Assembly: GCA_019454045.1 (NCBI GenBank)
Contig: SKCR01001824.1
Span: forward strand, 1-64,000
Length of the DNA: 64,000 nucleotides
Direction: 5' to 3'
Source of the DNA: Zanthoxylum bungeanum
Lineage: Eukaryota; Streptophyta; Magnoliopsida; Sapindales; Rutaceae
The notes below the pieces were generated by a model that did not search any database, had not been told where the DNA came from, and was given only the letters and a program-made list of their open reading frames with translations. How positions within the stretch are numbered: the stretch's first letter is position 1; the number at the start of each line of letters is the position of its first letter. The position numbers and the translations under genes were made by a program. Below are positions 1 to 11,592 of the stretch, piece after piece.

Positions 1-1162
1 ATATGATATGCTTGGAAACAAATTAATAAGATTAATTAGTTTAATGGTTTAAAATTAGAAATTCAAAGTTTAATACTTATTGGCCTTATAAGTGCTTTAT
101 GTTTTCCTTTAGTATATCGGATGGAAACCCGTACATAAATTCCATAGCCAATTCCGAATGGACGGTAATTTGATCTATACTTGGGATATAATTCCACGTA
201 CCATTGGAATTTATAACGTGCTTATATTAATTAAATAATTTAATTAAAATTTATCCATTTGTTGAATTCTAAATTTTAAACCTGTTAGTGAATTAATATT
301 TTAAGTGTTAAAATAAATTAGGTCACACTTAATTAAATTAGTTTAATTAAGTAAAATATTAGTAGAGACTAATCAGAATTAGTAAATAAAATTTTAAGAG
401 TAAAAATTGATTAGATCACTAATTATCCACTAGTATTATTTAGGTTATATTTTTAGTCGCGTATAAGCTAAATAATAAACTCTAACCTAGGGTTACTTAT
501 ATATTCTGATATAAGTAGAAATACATACTCGTATGTTAGCATACATATACAATAATGATGAATATGTGCGAATATATGTGTGTGTGTGTGTATTGATAAT
601 AGCAAATAACAATTAAATAATAGTTATGTAGTTAAAATAATAAGGATAAATAAATTATATATATGTATTTTAATAACTTGATACGTTACATATTTCAGGA
701 GCAGGTTAACGAATTAGGTATACTTTATGTTACAACTTGACATTGAATGGAGTTATTGAGCATTTATGATTGTGCATTAATTTAATAATATTGGGGTATT
801 TGTTTATGTTTTTGATCAATTTAAAGTTAGAACAAAAAGGTTGGTAGCGTTCCGGCTATATACTCTTTTGGATAAGGTTGTTATAGGTTGTGGCGTTACA
901 GTTGGTATAAGAAAGGGATTGTCGTTCCTCGTAAATAGAAGACAAAGTCACATGAGCATAATGGATCAGCACAACTATCAGCAAGTAAGTACGTATAAAT
1001 AATAAGAATAGATAAATAATAAACAAAATACCTTGGATGTTATGAGTGGTTGGCGATTGACATGAAAATATGTAGAAATTATACTTGTGTACTTTTAACC
1101 TCGTTATAGAATCGTAAGCGAGGAATAATGTGAATTGACTTAGCACATGTGAATGGTGACAG
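1..1162. other. AT-rich intergenic sequence, no gene recognised
   Basis: I find no convincing coding region or RNA gene here. The stretch is strongly AT-rich, with many TTAATTAA-like words and a short TG dinucleotide run near 577-591. The one longer open frame (about 856-1185, minus) is rich in Leu, Ile, Tyr and Ser, shows no domain and looks like chance. The stretch ends where similarity to the LTR copy at 5289 begins. Confidence 0.5.
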
Positions 1163-1387
1163 TAAATTAATATTAAAGAGAACATCTAGGGTTTTGAATT
1201 CATCTAATTTTACTCTAATGATGAATTGATTCTCCTATACATATGTAATAAATCAGTTGTTAATCCGGAACATGAAGATATGCAAAAGCCTCTTCCGATG
1301 GTCAGATGCAAACACCCAAAGTAACCCAATTAATTATATTCCTATATTAATTAAGAAACTCCGAATTCATTAAGTTCAAGTTCCAAT

Positions 1388-2294
1388 TAGAAGTGGGCAT
1401 CGGATTGGATCGGGTCAGATCAGATCCGATAAAATCGGATTGGATCGGATCAGATCTGTCTCCAGGATCCGATCGAATAACAACAAACCAGTTCGTCGGA
1501 TTTTAGATCGGATTGGATCGGATCCGAATCTGATCCGATCCGATTTTTTAATCCCTTAAAGTTTGTAAACGACGTCGTTTTTGGAATACAATAAATGGGT
1601 CAATTAGGTCTTCATTTCTGTCAACACTCGACAGTCTTCATTTTCATTTTTGATTTTCATTTTCGATTTTCCTCCTCACCTCACACTTGAACTCGACATC
1701 CTCACAGACAACACAGCCTTTTCCATTTTCCTCATCACCTCAACATCTTTCAGACTCTCACACGTCCTCAATCACAAAACCTTTTACTCCTCAACATCGT
1801 TTTTTTGCTCCGAGTCTGACTCCTACTCCGTTTGTCTTCCTAAAAACAAGCAAGCAAACAATCAGTGAAACAGGTAATTTCAGATCTGGAATTTTTCATT
1901 TGTTTGATTTGTTTCTAATTGCGGATATAAATTTGAAATTTGAACCGTATATTTGTAGAGTCACGCATACGGTATTGTAGATTTGTAGAGTCACGCATGT
2001 AGTGTTCTGTTTTTAAGTTTAGTTGGTGATGATGATGAACTGATGATGATGATGATGAACTGATAATTCACTCTCTTCATAAATTATAAACATTTAGTTG
2101 GTGATGATGATGAACGAATATGTATTCGAATCGGATCAAACAAATCCGATCCGATTCGATCGTTATCGGATCAGATCGGATCGGATTTGACAAGGATATT
2201 GAACCTTATCGAATCTAAAAAACTGATACTTATCAGATCGGATCGGATTCACATTCGGTCCGATCCGATTCTTATCCGATAATGCCCACCCCTA
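1388..2294. mobile_element. Non-autonomous hAT-type DNA transposon with 8-bp target duplication
   Basis: The element is bounded by an exact 8-bp direct repeat GTTCCAAT (1380-1387 and 2295-2302). The sister LTR at ~5505-5515 shows the unoccupied site. Termini are inverted repeats: TAGAAGTGGGCATCGGAT on the left, and on the right the complement of TAGGGGTGGGCATTATCGG. A TAGGGGTGGGCA-like end with an 8-bp duplication is characteristic of plant hAT elements. Subterminal regions are packed with GGATCGGATC-type repeats (1398-1545 and 2120-2280), as expected for transposase-binding sites. The middle (1590-2100) resembles the 5' leader of a gene, with CAG/GTAATTT near 1870 like a splice donor and a GATGAT run near 2030. 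It may be an internal deletion product of an autonomous element. No transposase domain is present. Confidence 0.85.
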
Positions 2295-2668
2295 GTTCCA
2301 ATTGTGGCTACCCACGCCCGATTGGTATATTCCTATCCTGGAAGGAAATCTCTAAGGTGAGATCATGAGCTATTAAATCTAAGGCTGAAACCTAAAATCC
2401 ATTTTCCAAGTTCATTTTAAGTTTACCACATCAATCTTATTGATGATCAAGCAACAAAAAGCATGAAGCTTAAGATTCAATAAACAAGCCAAAGCATCAC
2501 ACATAATATAAAGAAAATCAATTATGAAACTCGTGAATATTATGCTTCATCACTTCCCTAAATTAAAAATAAAATGCTGGGGTTTGGAGATCCACCTTTA
2601 ATTTTTCAAATGTAGAAATCTCACTTTATTATAATATAGAAATTGTCAGTGTTACCCAATTAAGTCAA

Positions 2669-2802
2669 ACCAGCCATAAAGGCGGTGTTATTATTTGTCC
2701 ATACACCAGCCATATATGCGGTAATCATCTGTCATCTAAAAGACCGACCATATAGGCGGTGTCATATTATGTCAAATAAATAAAACCAGCCATGTAGGCG
2801 GT
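2669..2802. repeat. Four-unit array of short hairpins inside the LTR
   Basis: Four copies of an 18-bp imperfect inverted repeat of the form ACC-A/G-GCC-ATATA-GGC-GGT lie at 2669, 2705, 2743 and 2785, spaced 36-42 bp. The arms ACC/GCC and GGC/GGT can pair around a short AT-rich loop, and the loop is the most variable part. The same four units, more decayed, are in the other LTR (about 5878-6012). Position inside an LTR suggests a transcriptional or RNA-structural element, but function is inference. Confidence 0.6.
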
Positions 2803-3271
2803 ATCAACTTTAATCCATATTATTAAATTATAATTTTCATATTATAGATTAAGTGAGATTAATCTACCTTATCATATTAAAGGTTTCACCCTTCCCCCAG
2901 CGGAAATTAACTACAAAACATAAAAGAAATATAAAACAAACAAACTATTATTGCTACTAAAATTAAAAATACATTACTATAAATATATACAAACAAGATA
3001 CATTCCTCATTTCCTTATTAATAAAGCTAAGGAAAGTATGAAATTTACAAATGAAATCAAGCTCTATTTATAAGTAAAATTTTGACTCCACCAATTTCTC
3101 CACCAAACAAGGCACCAAACACTCCACCAAATCCCCACCAAACTTGTAAGAATATTTGGTGGAAGTTTGACAAAGTTATAATACACCAAATCCTCCACCA
3201 AACACTCCATTTTTTTTGTTTTTGATAATGACTTTAGTAATTACACATACCACACTTTGGATTTTTCATCA

Positions 3272-3783
3272 ATAAAAAAAAATAAAAATAAACTAGTCAA
3301 ATATCCTTTACCCCCCAACCTAATTGAGACATTGTCCCCAATGTCTTAAAAAGAAAAAAAAGGAGTTTAGAAGACAATTCCTAGTTAGCTTACAGAAAGA
3401 AAACATGCATCGAACAAAACAAAACATGTAGGTTATAACAAGATAGAGCATGCAATAATCACCCCCAAACCTAAATCTAGCATTATCCCTATTGTAATAC
3501 AAAACAAAGTAAAAATAAGGGAACAACACTACCGTGTAAATTGCTCGATTTGTTAGATATTATTCCTTGATTGCTCATGTTTTTACTGGTAGATTGGTTT
3601 GCTTTGCTTTAAATGCTCCGTCTGTGTTTTTTCCTACAAAAAATAACACACAAAATTAAAAATACTACAACATGTACACAAAATACGAAAATAAAATAAG
3701 AATAAAAATAAAATTTGCATGGGTTGCCTTCTTGCTAGCGCTAAATTTATCGTTTTCAGCCAAACGTGTTTAAAGATTGTTCT
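3272..3783 (-). other. Non-coding 3' internal region of the gag-only element
   Basis: This stretch lies between the left LTR and the end of the gag-like frame. It is A/T-rich. A pyrimidine tract TTTACCCCCCAACC at about 3307-3320 reads on the minus strand as GGTTGGGGGGTAAA and could be the polypurine tract. However, it sits ~35 bp from the LTR boundary that I derive from the LTR comparison, so either the boundary or the tract is uncertain. An open frame at 3320-3529 is not supported. Confidence 0.4.
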
Positions 3784-4947
3784 TCAATGAGGCTTCAGTG
3801 TGGTTTTTGACATCCTGGAGACGACAATGCCATGTGCGCTGCTTTTCCAGCGTCTTTTCCAAAAATGGGGTGGCCAAAAGAATTTTGTTTGATTTAGTGC
3901 TCGTGCCACCTTCTTACACCTTGTAGCTCTATGCGGTTCTGAAAAGAAAGAAAGAATATCATGAGGTCTTGTATGGTGCTTGACTTTGAATGGCTGTGCC
4001 ATTCTGTCAAGCTTCTGGGCGGTGTCCTCGATATGTACTCCCCACTGCTGTGATGTATCATCTAGTGTCATGAGATTTTCAATATAGTCACACATTTTCT
4101 CCTGTTTTTACTCTGCATCTTGTTCCATCTTTTCGTCACGGATGTATTTTAGCATTTCTTCATTCAGCTCTTCATCTGACATCTGTTCAATACATGCTCC
4201 ATAAGTGTTAACCTGAGGATGTAAAGATATGTCTGATTGTAGGCCTTTATCCTCTGTGGTTGGTATGAACGGTTCATGTAGCTCTTCTGCTTGTTTCTCA
4301 CAGATGCAATCAGCGACCAAATAATTATCCAGATCAAATTGAAATTCTGCTTGTTTGAGTTCCTGAACTGATACCTCTACCTCAGCCTCCTCACCTGTTA
4401 AGGTGTCATCATGAAATCTTTGGTACTCGAAGGCTTCATCAGTGTCATCTAAAATTGCTCCTTGAGATATGTAATTCAGGTTGTCAGTTAATTGTTCTAT
4501 TTGATCTATCAGCTTCTGTATAGATTCCACTCGATTCTGAAAGTATGCATCGAATTTAGCTTCCCGCTGTTTGAGCATCTCCATCAACTGTTCTATCTCT
4601 GATGGTTCTGGTTCTTGATGAAGATCATAAGATAATGGAGGAGAAGATGGAGAATAAGATTCGGTGAAATATGTGGGTTCTGTGTATAAGGGTCCCTGAT
4701 AACTCTGCCACCCCGAAGTGTAGTTGAACGTGCAATAATCACTAGGGTGGTCCCCATCACATACCTCACATCTTATTATTCTGCTTTGAAATGGTTAAGC
4801 AAATATTGTGTTATTTCTCTCTGACATCCACCGATAGTTGTTGGGCTGGACAACAAGCCTCAGAAAACCGAACTGTGTCTCCCTGATTTGGGGTGTATCT
4901 TCACCTATTAAAACTCTTAATGCTTCCATCGCCCAATAAAGATTCAT
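3784..4947 (-). pseudogene. gag: Gag-like reading frame with zinc knuckle, interrupted by two in-frame stops
   Basis: From an ATG at 4945-4947 the minus strand keeps one frame down to 3784 with only two stops: TAA at 4795-4797 (codon 51) and TAA at 4108-4110 (codon 280). Just after the first stop comes a zinc knuckle of the form C-x2-C-x3-H-x4-C (codons 60-72), the type found in several plant gag-like proteins, then a Ser/Pro/Tyr-rich segment and an acidic, coiled-coil-like region of about 160 residues. The last part (3784-4095) is basic, with Trp- and Arg-rich residues. There is no protease, reverse transcriptase or integrase, so the element fits the TR-GAG class of non-autonomous elements. 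The absence of frameshifts over ~1.1 kb suggests recent inactivation. Assignment to a clade is not possible from this alone. Confidence 0.65.
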
Positions 4948-5060
4948 TTTCAACCACCTGAAAATAAAAGAAACAAATAAAAATTAAAGATAATAAAATT
5001 GAAGAAAATTAGATACAAGTAAAATATATAACTTCAAAATTAAAAACGTAAGAAAAATAA

Positions 5061-5080
5061 GTCACCGACAATGACGCCAA
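5061..5080 (-). other. Primer-binding-site-like sequence next to the 5' LTR
   Basis: On the minus strand the sequence just inside the right LTR reads TTGGCGTCATTGTCGGTGAC. This is close to the TGGCGCCGTTGCCGGGGA type of site that I associate with tRNA-Arg priming in Tat/Ogre-like Ty3/gypsy elements. It lies ~5 bp from the LTR end, which begins at TGATCGGG (5086). The position is right for a primer site and fixes the element's orientation as minus. The tRNA assignment is from memory of the family. Confidence 0.5.
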
Positions 5081-5085
5081 AAACT

Positions 5086-6504
5086 TGATCGGGTGAAATC
5101 ACACACGTTATGCAAGCGCACATATCGCTCAAGTAGTATAAAAATATCGACCCCACGAGGAATTAATTTCTATTGTTGTTATTAATTATTGATGCTAAAT
5201 ATTTACATGTATCTAATTGAGGTAAGAAGGGATTTTTCGTTGGTTGAATGTGGATTTAAATAAATAAATAAAAATAAATACAAACAAAGGAAATTAATAA
5301 TAAAGAAAACATCTAGGGTTGTGAATTCGCCCACTATTATTCTAATGATGAATTGATTCTCATATACATGTGTAATAAATCAGTTGTTAACCTGAAACAC
5401 AAAGTTATGCAAAAGCCTCTTCCGATGGTCAGATGCAAACACCCAAAGTAACCCAATTAACTATATTCCTATGTTAATTAAGAAACTCTAAATTCATTAA
5501 GTTCAAGTTTCAATTGTGGCTACCCACACCCAACAAGTATATTCCTATCCTGGAAGAAAATCTCTAAGGTGAGATCATGAGCTATTGAATCTAAGGCTGA
5601 AACCTAAAATCTTTTTTCCAAGTTCATTTTAAGTTTACCACATCAATCTTATTGGTGATCAAGCAACAAGAAGCATTAAGCTTAAGATTCAATAAACAGG
5701 CAAAAACATCACACATAATATAAAGAAAATCAATTATGAAACTCATTAATATTGTGCTTCATCACTTCCCTAGATTAAAAATAAAATACTGGGGTTTGAG
5801 GATCCACCTTTAATATTTCAAATGTAGAAATCTCACTTTATTATAATATAGAAATTGCCAGTGTTACCCAATTAAGTCAAATCAGCCATAAAGGCAGTGT
5901 TATTATTTTTCCATAAACGAGCCATATAGGCGGTAATCATCTGTCATATAAAGACTGACCATATAGACGGTGTATTATTATGTCAAATAAATAAAACCAG
6001 CCATGTAGGTGGTATCAACTTTAATCCATATTATTAAATTACAATTTTCATATTATAAATTAAGTGAGATTAATCTACCTTATCATATTAAAGGTTTCAC
6101 CATTCCCCCATCGGAAATTAACTACAAAATATAAAAGAAAGATAAAACAAATAAACTATTATTACTACTAAAAATAAAAATACATTACTATAAATATATA
6201 CAATAAGATACAATCCTCAGTTCCTTATTAATAAAGTTAAGGAAAATATGAAATTTACGAATGAAATCAAGCTCTATTTATAGGCAAAATTTTGCCTCCA
6301 CCAATGTCTCCACCAATTTCTCCACCAAACATGGCACCAAATATAGAATCAAACATGGCACCAAACACTCCACCAAATCCTCCACCAAACATGTAAGAAT
6401 GTTTGTGGAAGTTTGACAATTGTAAATTGTCATTTTCCATTTTTGTTTTTGTTTTTGATAAAGACTTTAGTAATTACACATACCATACTTTGGCTTTTTC
6501 ATCA
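5086..6504 (-). repeat. Right LTR (5' LTR in element sense) of the gag-only element
   Basis: About 1.42 kb, starting TGATCGGG and ending TTTTTCATCA on the plus strand, so with TG...CA ends. It matches the left LTR from 5289 onward and carries the same hairpin array. The site homologous to the hAT insertion is empty here (near 5505-5515), so the hAT insertion came after the two LTRs were formed. Sequence beyond 6504 does not match the left copy. Confidence 0.7.
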
Positions 6505-7467
6505 ATTTCGGTCTTACAAAATTTAGAATTCGAAAATCTTATGAACATCAAAGTTGTAGATCTTTGAGTCATGTTTCATCTCGAGCTTGAATCACTTCAA
6601 TTTGATATTGGAGTAAAAGGTTATGGCCAAAATAAGAAAATTGCGCAAAGTTGAAATTTGTGAAATTGTACTTTATTAGAACCCCATTTCAAGTTTCCAA
6701 CCTTCAAAAATCCAAATGTCAAGTCTAGTTTTACCATTACTTGTTCCACATTTTGTCCTGATTGATTTCATTGAGTCACGATTTTATTTTATCTTCAAAA
6801 TAAACTAAAAAACATCAAAACGTTCATAAAACTCGAGAAACCATACAAAATATTAAGTAAAAATGGTGGTAAATATTGATATATTTTCCACTACCCACTT
6901 GTTATTAATTATTTATTAGTGGAGGATGATAAATTATCTTGTTTGATTTAAATATTTGATTTAAATCGCATATTATAAATTATCTTGTTTACCCTTGATT
7001 ACTCATGTGCCTTCAGACTTAGTGTATGAGTGTCATACTAATAGGATTTATGTCTGAAATTAGTAATCTAAAATAGTCCATAAAGAGCAAACAAAGTGAG
7101 TACTTTATTTTTGGTTTCTCTATAGCTGCAGTCCATTCTATAATTATATGACGACCTTGATCCGTGATCATTCATGTGGTGAAATGAGAATGGAGGCACC
7201 TTATATGATGTGATCATATAGGACGGGACCTAATTACAAATGAGTTTCTTATAATATCCGTTAAATAAAGAAATTCATTTCAAATCTACTAGATGGTCAT
7301 ACATGGATTGATTGGAATCCTGAGTGTACTACGAACTCCTACATGACATGCTATATTTTTTGATTTACAAAGGTGAGGTTGGTGTAGTAGTCCCGACCAA
7401 TAGCTACGTACTTTGGGGACATGGTTTGATGTGTAGTTGGTAACATTTTATATAGGTATGAAGTGCA
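6505..7467. other. Repeat-derived non-coding sequence, left half of a split older LTR-like unit
   Basis: No gene is seen. The part from roughly 6990 to 7467 reads like LTR sequence and is directly continuous with 10021 onward once the solo LTR at 7468-10015 and one copy of its target duplication are removed. I cannot name the family. The start of the older unit is not resolved. Confidence 0.4.
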
Positions 7468-10015
7468 TGTAGGGGTTTTAAAGGGGAATATCGGTAACAC
7501 AGCGGAATTGTGGAAAATCAAAATTTTCCGATTTAATTTTTTCTTGGATCAATTAATAAACTTATTTATTTAATTATCCAACTATCAAATTCTGAAAAAT
7601 TACACAAGAGATCAAATTTCTTGGTAATTACCGAATTGCCCCAAAACTTTGTAAATTGATTATTTTAGCCCAAAAATTATCAAATATAATTTTGGATGAT
7701 TCTAAATCATTTCTAAAATGTTTTTCAACACATCTAATGCATCAAAATCAGATTTAACACAAATCCCCAATTTTTTCCTAATTGCCGTGACAACCCCCAA
7801 ATTTTCAAGTAATTGCATTTTGGTCCCTTTTGTTCAAAACATGCCAAGATCAAATCCAATCAACCCAAAAATTTACATGCATCATATTCATACCATAATG
7901 CATCACATATATGAAAATCCCCAAATTTGGAGAGGGTTATGAACCCTAATATTTCAATTTCATCAAATTGAGCAATTTTACCAAATCTTTAAAATCCAAC
8001 ACTTTAATCCATTCAATACTTCACCAATCTAGCCTCACCAATTTGAAACAACTCTAGGACAATTCTAGGTCACCAAGGAGTGGCTTACAAACTCTAGAAT
8101 GACAACTTGATTTCTAAAAATCAAAAGTGAAGCTTTGAAACCATTTCAAGCTTACTTACATGCATCAATCTTCCATTCAAGATCACAACCATAAAAACAC
8201 AAACTATAAGAGTAGAGATAACATCAAAGCATCACAAAATGAAGCTAAGCATGTTAGAACATATTTCATGTTGAAGACTTTGAAGAAAAACTTACAAAAA
8301 ACATGATTTTTCCAAGCTTTCTTCTTTAGGCCTTCAAGCTTTTCTCTCATCTTCTTTTATGTTTTATTTGGTATCTAATGAACTTGTTAAACCCTAAAAA
8401 TGAAACAAAACAATATATACTCTCCAAAAAATAGCCTTGGCCGAATTTGGTAGTATAAAATATTTAGATATTTAGTTTTTGTTTCATTTAAAGTTACTTT
8501 ATCAACTTGTTAATTTGATCATTACATCTTTAATGAAAATTCAACAAGTCATCAAAATCAACTCAAAAATATAACAATTATATTTACTTAAGGGTATGGC
8601 CGAATTTAACTTAAAATTAAAGGAAAATGATATTTCCATTTTAAACACTTTAAACAAATATCAAAGAAGTCAAATCCAATTTGACTACCATTTCCTTTAC
8701 TTTAAAGTCAACAATAAACACTTATAATCATTTACTAACTTTATCATTTCATAAGATATTTATATTTTAATTATATTAATTATTTAACAATTAATAATTA
8801 ATTAATTAATCAAATACAAATATCTCAAATATATGTATTATATTTACTTTAAATATCTCAAATACATATATAAATGATATATTTCAATACCTTTATTTGA
8901 CAATTATTAATGTGTATTTAATAATATCATATATTAAATACAAATACACATTAATTAGGAAATGACGGTTCGGCTCGTTCGCATGTATTTTTCGTTTAAC
9001 GTTTAAACGATTTATAAATAATCATCATTATTAATAAAAGTTGCTCTAGTGCTCTACGAGTATATTTCATTAGTGAGACTCTCTAGATTCAGGTATATCC
9101 GTCACAAAATCCATTTTGTGTCCATAATTTACCCACCCGTAAATTATGACGACCACAGATAAACTAGCTGAATCATATAGGTCGAGGTCATTGCATACGT
9201 ATAATCCCTCCATCACAGGTATCCGGATAATCCTAGAGATATAGATGTAAACGTCAAATCTCTATAGGTATTATCCCGTCGACGATTCTATTAGCAATCT
9301 ATAAATAACATTCGGAACTCACTTCCGAAGTATACTATGGCCATAGATTTAACTGATTGCTAATTACATATATGGACTACCTATGCTCTGTACACAGAAC
9401 TGACGGATCATATCTTGATACACACAGGATATCCTGAGGATCGGTCCACACCCAACGAACAGGCAGATGTCTGATCTAAATAGATCGGCGACATGACTGC
9501 CATCTAAGTGTGGAGGATGTCTCATACATCCACAGTGGTATCTCAAGTCGGAGGACCACTGTGCTACTCAACCCGAGAAGATTCTTATTGACGTTGGTGT
9601 ACCATCCATTAAGAATCTTCGGTGAGTCGTTCGGTGTTTATCTATTATAAACACCTACACGTCTATACGAGTCTCCCTAGACTCATGGTTCATTGGGATA
9701 AACCATCGGACCAAGTCTCGATATACGACATGTACTGGTCTCAACGGATTTGACTAACCGACCCATGTTAGTGAATCTTGACTAGGAACTATATTTGATA
9801 ATATACATTTAGCAGTGACACTTCCAATGTCAATTACAAACTACCTTTGTAACTGTGTACTGTATTATATATTATCGGGCTTTTGTCTAATATATACATA
9901 TCACTAAACCATATTTAGTTTCAATCTAATCGTAATCAGATCGAATACGTATATAAAAACAAGCGATGCAACCATAAATACGGTCCGGATTGGCGCTCTG
10001 AGCACCAACCCAACC
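7468..10015 (-). mobile_element. Solo LTR of the large LTR family seen at 34-58 kb
   Basis: The ends are TGTAGGGGTTTT and ACCAACCCAACC, and the sequence is flanked by the exact 5-bp repeat GTGCA (7463-7467 and 10016-10020), a retroviral-type target duplication. The body is a diverged, reverse-oriented relative of the LTRs at 34074 and 50123: it shares the word CACACCCAACGAACA, the block around GAGGTCATTGCATACGTATA and the terminal GCTCTGAGCACCAACC. No primer site or internal sequence adjoins either end, so this is a solo LTR left by LTR-LTR recombination. Length 2548 bp. Confidence 0.75.
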
Positions 10016-10020
10016 GTGCA

Positions 10021-11592
10021 TTCCTTATTGTGAGAAGTAGATGAGTATCTTCCTTAAGGGTTGATTCGATATTTGAATGACTAGAGATCTCAAGTCATTT
10101 TATTACGAATAGAAAGATTAATATTCATAATAGTTATGAATAAATTGTTAATTAGAGAAGCAATGTACTTAAATTAAAAAATAATTAGAGGGGTATAACA
10201 TACATTATGACCCGACTCTAATTGTGAGATACTCGTGAAGGGGCAATCCGTATGCAATGACTATATTGATGGACACCGAAGTAGTTCGACTTATATTTTC
10301 CATATACGGCAACAAGAGTTTAGCTTCGGATTTTAGTGGAATAACTCGAAGTTTAAAATTCAGAATATTTAATTAAAGAGTTTAATTAATATTCCTGGAT
10401 TATTGGAGCTCGGAACTGTAGGTCCATTTGGTCCCCGAACTAGCTCGATATACTGTAGTAAATTAAATATAATTGGATAGTTCAATTACACTCACAAACA
10501 TATATATTATTAATGGGATTAATAATATACTTTGTCACAAATGAAAACTATGTTAAATAAGTTTAATATAATGATTTCAAGTAATTATAATTATGAAATA
10601 ATTATATAACCAATTTAATTAATTCACATGATTATCCTTTGCATTATCAAATAGACAATTGCATGTGGCTTACTTTTATTTCCAACATGTTTGTCTCTAA
10701 AGACAAAGCTAATTGTATTATTTTTAGACACACATCACATGCAAACATATGGCATGGTTTTGCTATATTATTGAAAGAGAAAAATGGCTAACCAAAGGGA
10801 TAAGTCTTGGGGTGTTTTTAATGATGCAAATCCTGGAAAATAATTTGAAGGTGTGCGGAGAGAGTGCTAGTTCATCTTCTTCATTTTTCTTTCCATGTTT
10901 TAAAGAGTTTAGAGAATAAATTTTGTGAGTGAAGTCCATATTTCGATTTATTGGTAACGATGGAAGATCTAGTGGTAGATCCTTGTAAGGGATCTCAGGG
11001 AAACATATTCAAAACAGGAGCAAATCAAGTCACCAAGAGCTGGTCGGATTCGGCTTCATAAGAGAGAGGGCAAAAAAATTTCAAGGTCATTCTCGGAATT
11101 TAAGGCATTTCCGTTGCGCGAGGGAAACCACCATATTCAATTCTAACAAAATTGGTTTCATCAACCATAAGATTTTTTTCTTTAGTTATATTGATTTGAG
11201 ATTTTTTTTATTTTCTAATCTTTAATTTGAATCCTACCGTCAATGCGAAAATGAATAGGTTTTTATAGTAAAAGTGCTCATCCTTGGGCTTTTAAGAATC
11301 CTCAGCTTGACCTTTATTAAGACCATTTTTTTTCTCTTTTTATTAGTCTTTTGATTTTGGGAGGATTCCCTCGCAATCATATTTTTCTTTATGCATCTTG
11401 ATCATTTTTCTTCTCTCGAAATCGAGAGTCTTCGTCTGAACGAAGATGACGCATAATGGATTCTAGAGTATACTTTTTGTCATCATGTTTAAGCCTTTAT
11501 CTTATATCCATTCCAAATAATAGCACTAACCTGAAATGCTTTAGACAATTCAATTTGAGCGATTTTTAGATCACCAACAATAAGTTGCAATT
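10021..11592. other. Continuation of the older LTR-like sequence, no gene
   Basis: This continues the sequence interrupted by the solo LTR. Around 11100-11150 it ends in ATTCTAACA followed by AAATTGGTTTCATCAACC. That looks like an LTR end followed by a badly decayed primer site, a weak match to tRNA-iMet type TGGTATCAGAGC. I see no coding region. Pre-mRNA-like leader sequence is not evident. Confidence 0.3.

Larger units (their letters stand above)
1163..3271 (-). repeat. Left LTR (3' LTR in element sense) of a gag-only LTR element, truncated and interrupted
   Basis: From about 1163 this sequence matches 5289-6504 in the same orientation, including a shared block around ATCTAGGG and the word CCTCTTCCGATGGTCAGATG. 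The match ends at TTTTTCATCA in both copies. The left copy lacks the first ~200 bp that the right copy has (5086-5288), so its outer end is lost. It is split by a 907-bp hAT-type insertion (1388-2294). Both copies hold the same four-unit hairpin array and CTCCACCAAA-like short repeats. Divergence between the copies is visible but modest. Confidence 0.75.

Noticed and set aside
1650..1980. Two overlapping frames inside the hAT-type element
   Set aside because: Short, Ser/Thr/Phe-rich, without similarity to a transposase; better explained as untranslated leader of a deleted gene.
3303..3320. Using the CCCCCC tract as the exact LTR boundary of the gag-only element
   Set aside because: The comparison of the two LTRs ends at TTTTTCATCA about 35 bp away, so the tract cannot be placed directly at the boundary without further copies.
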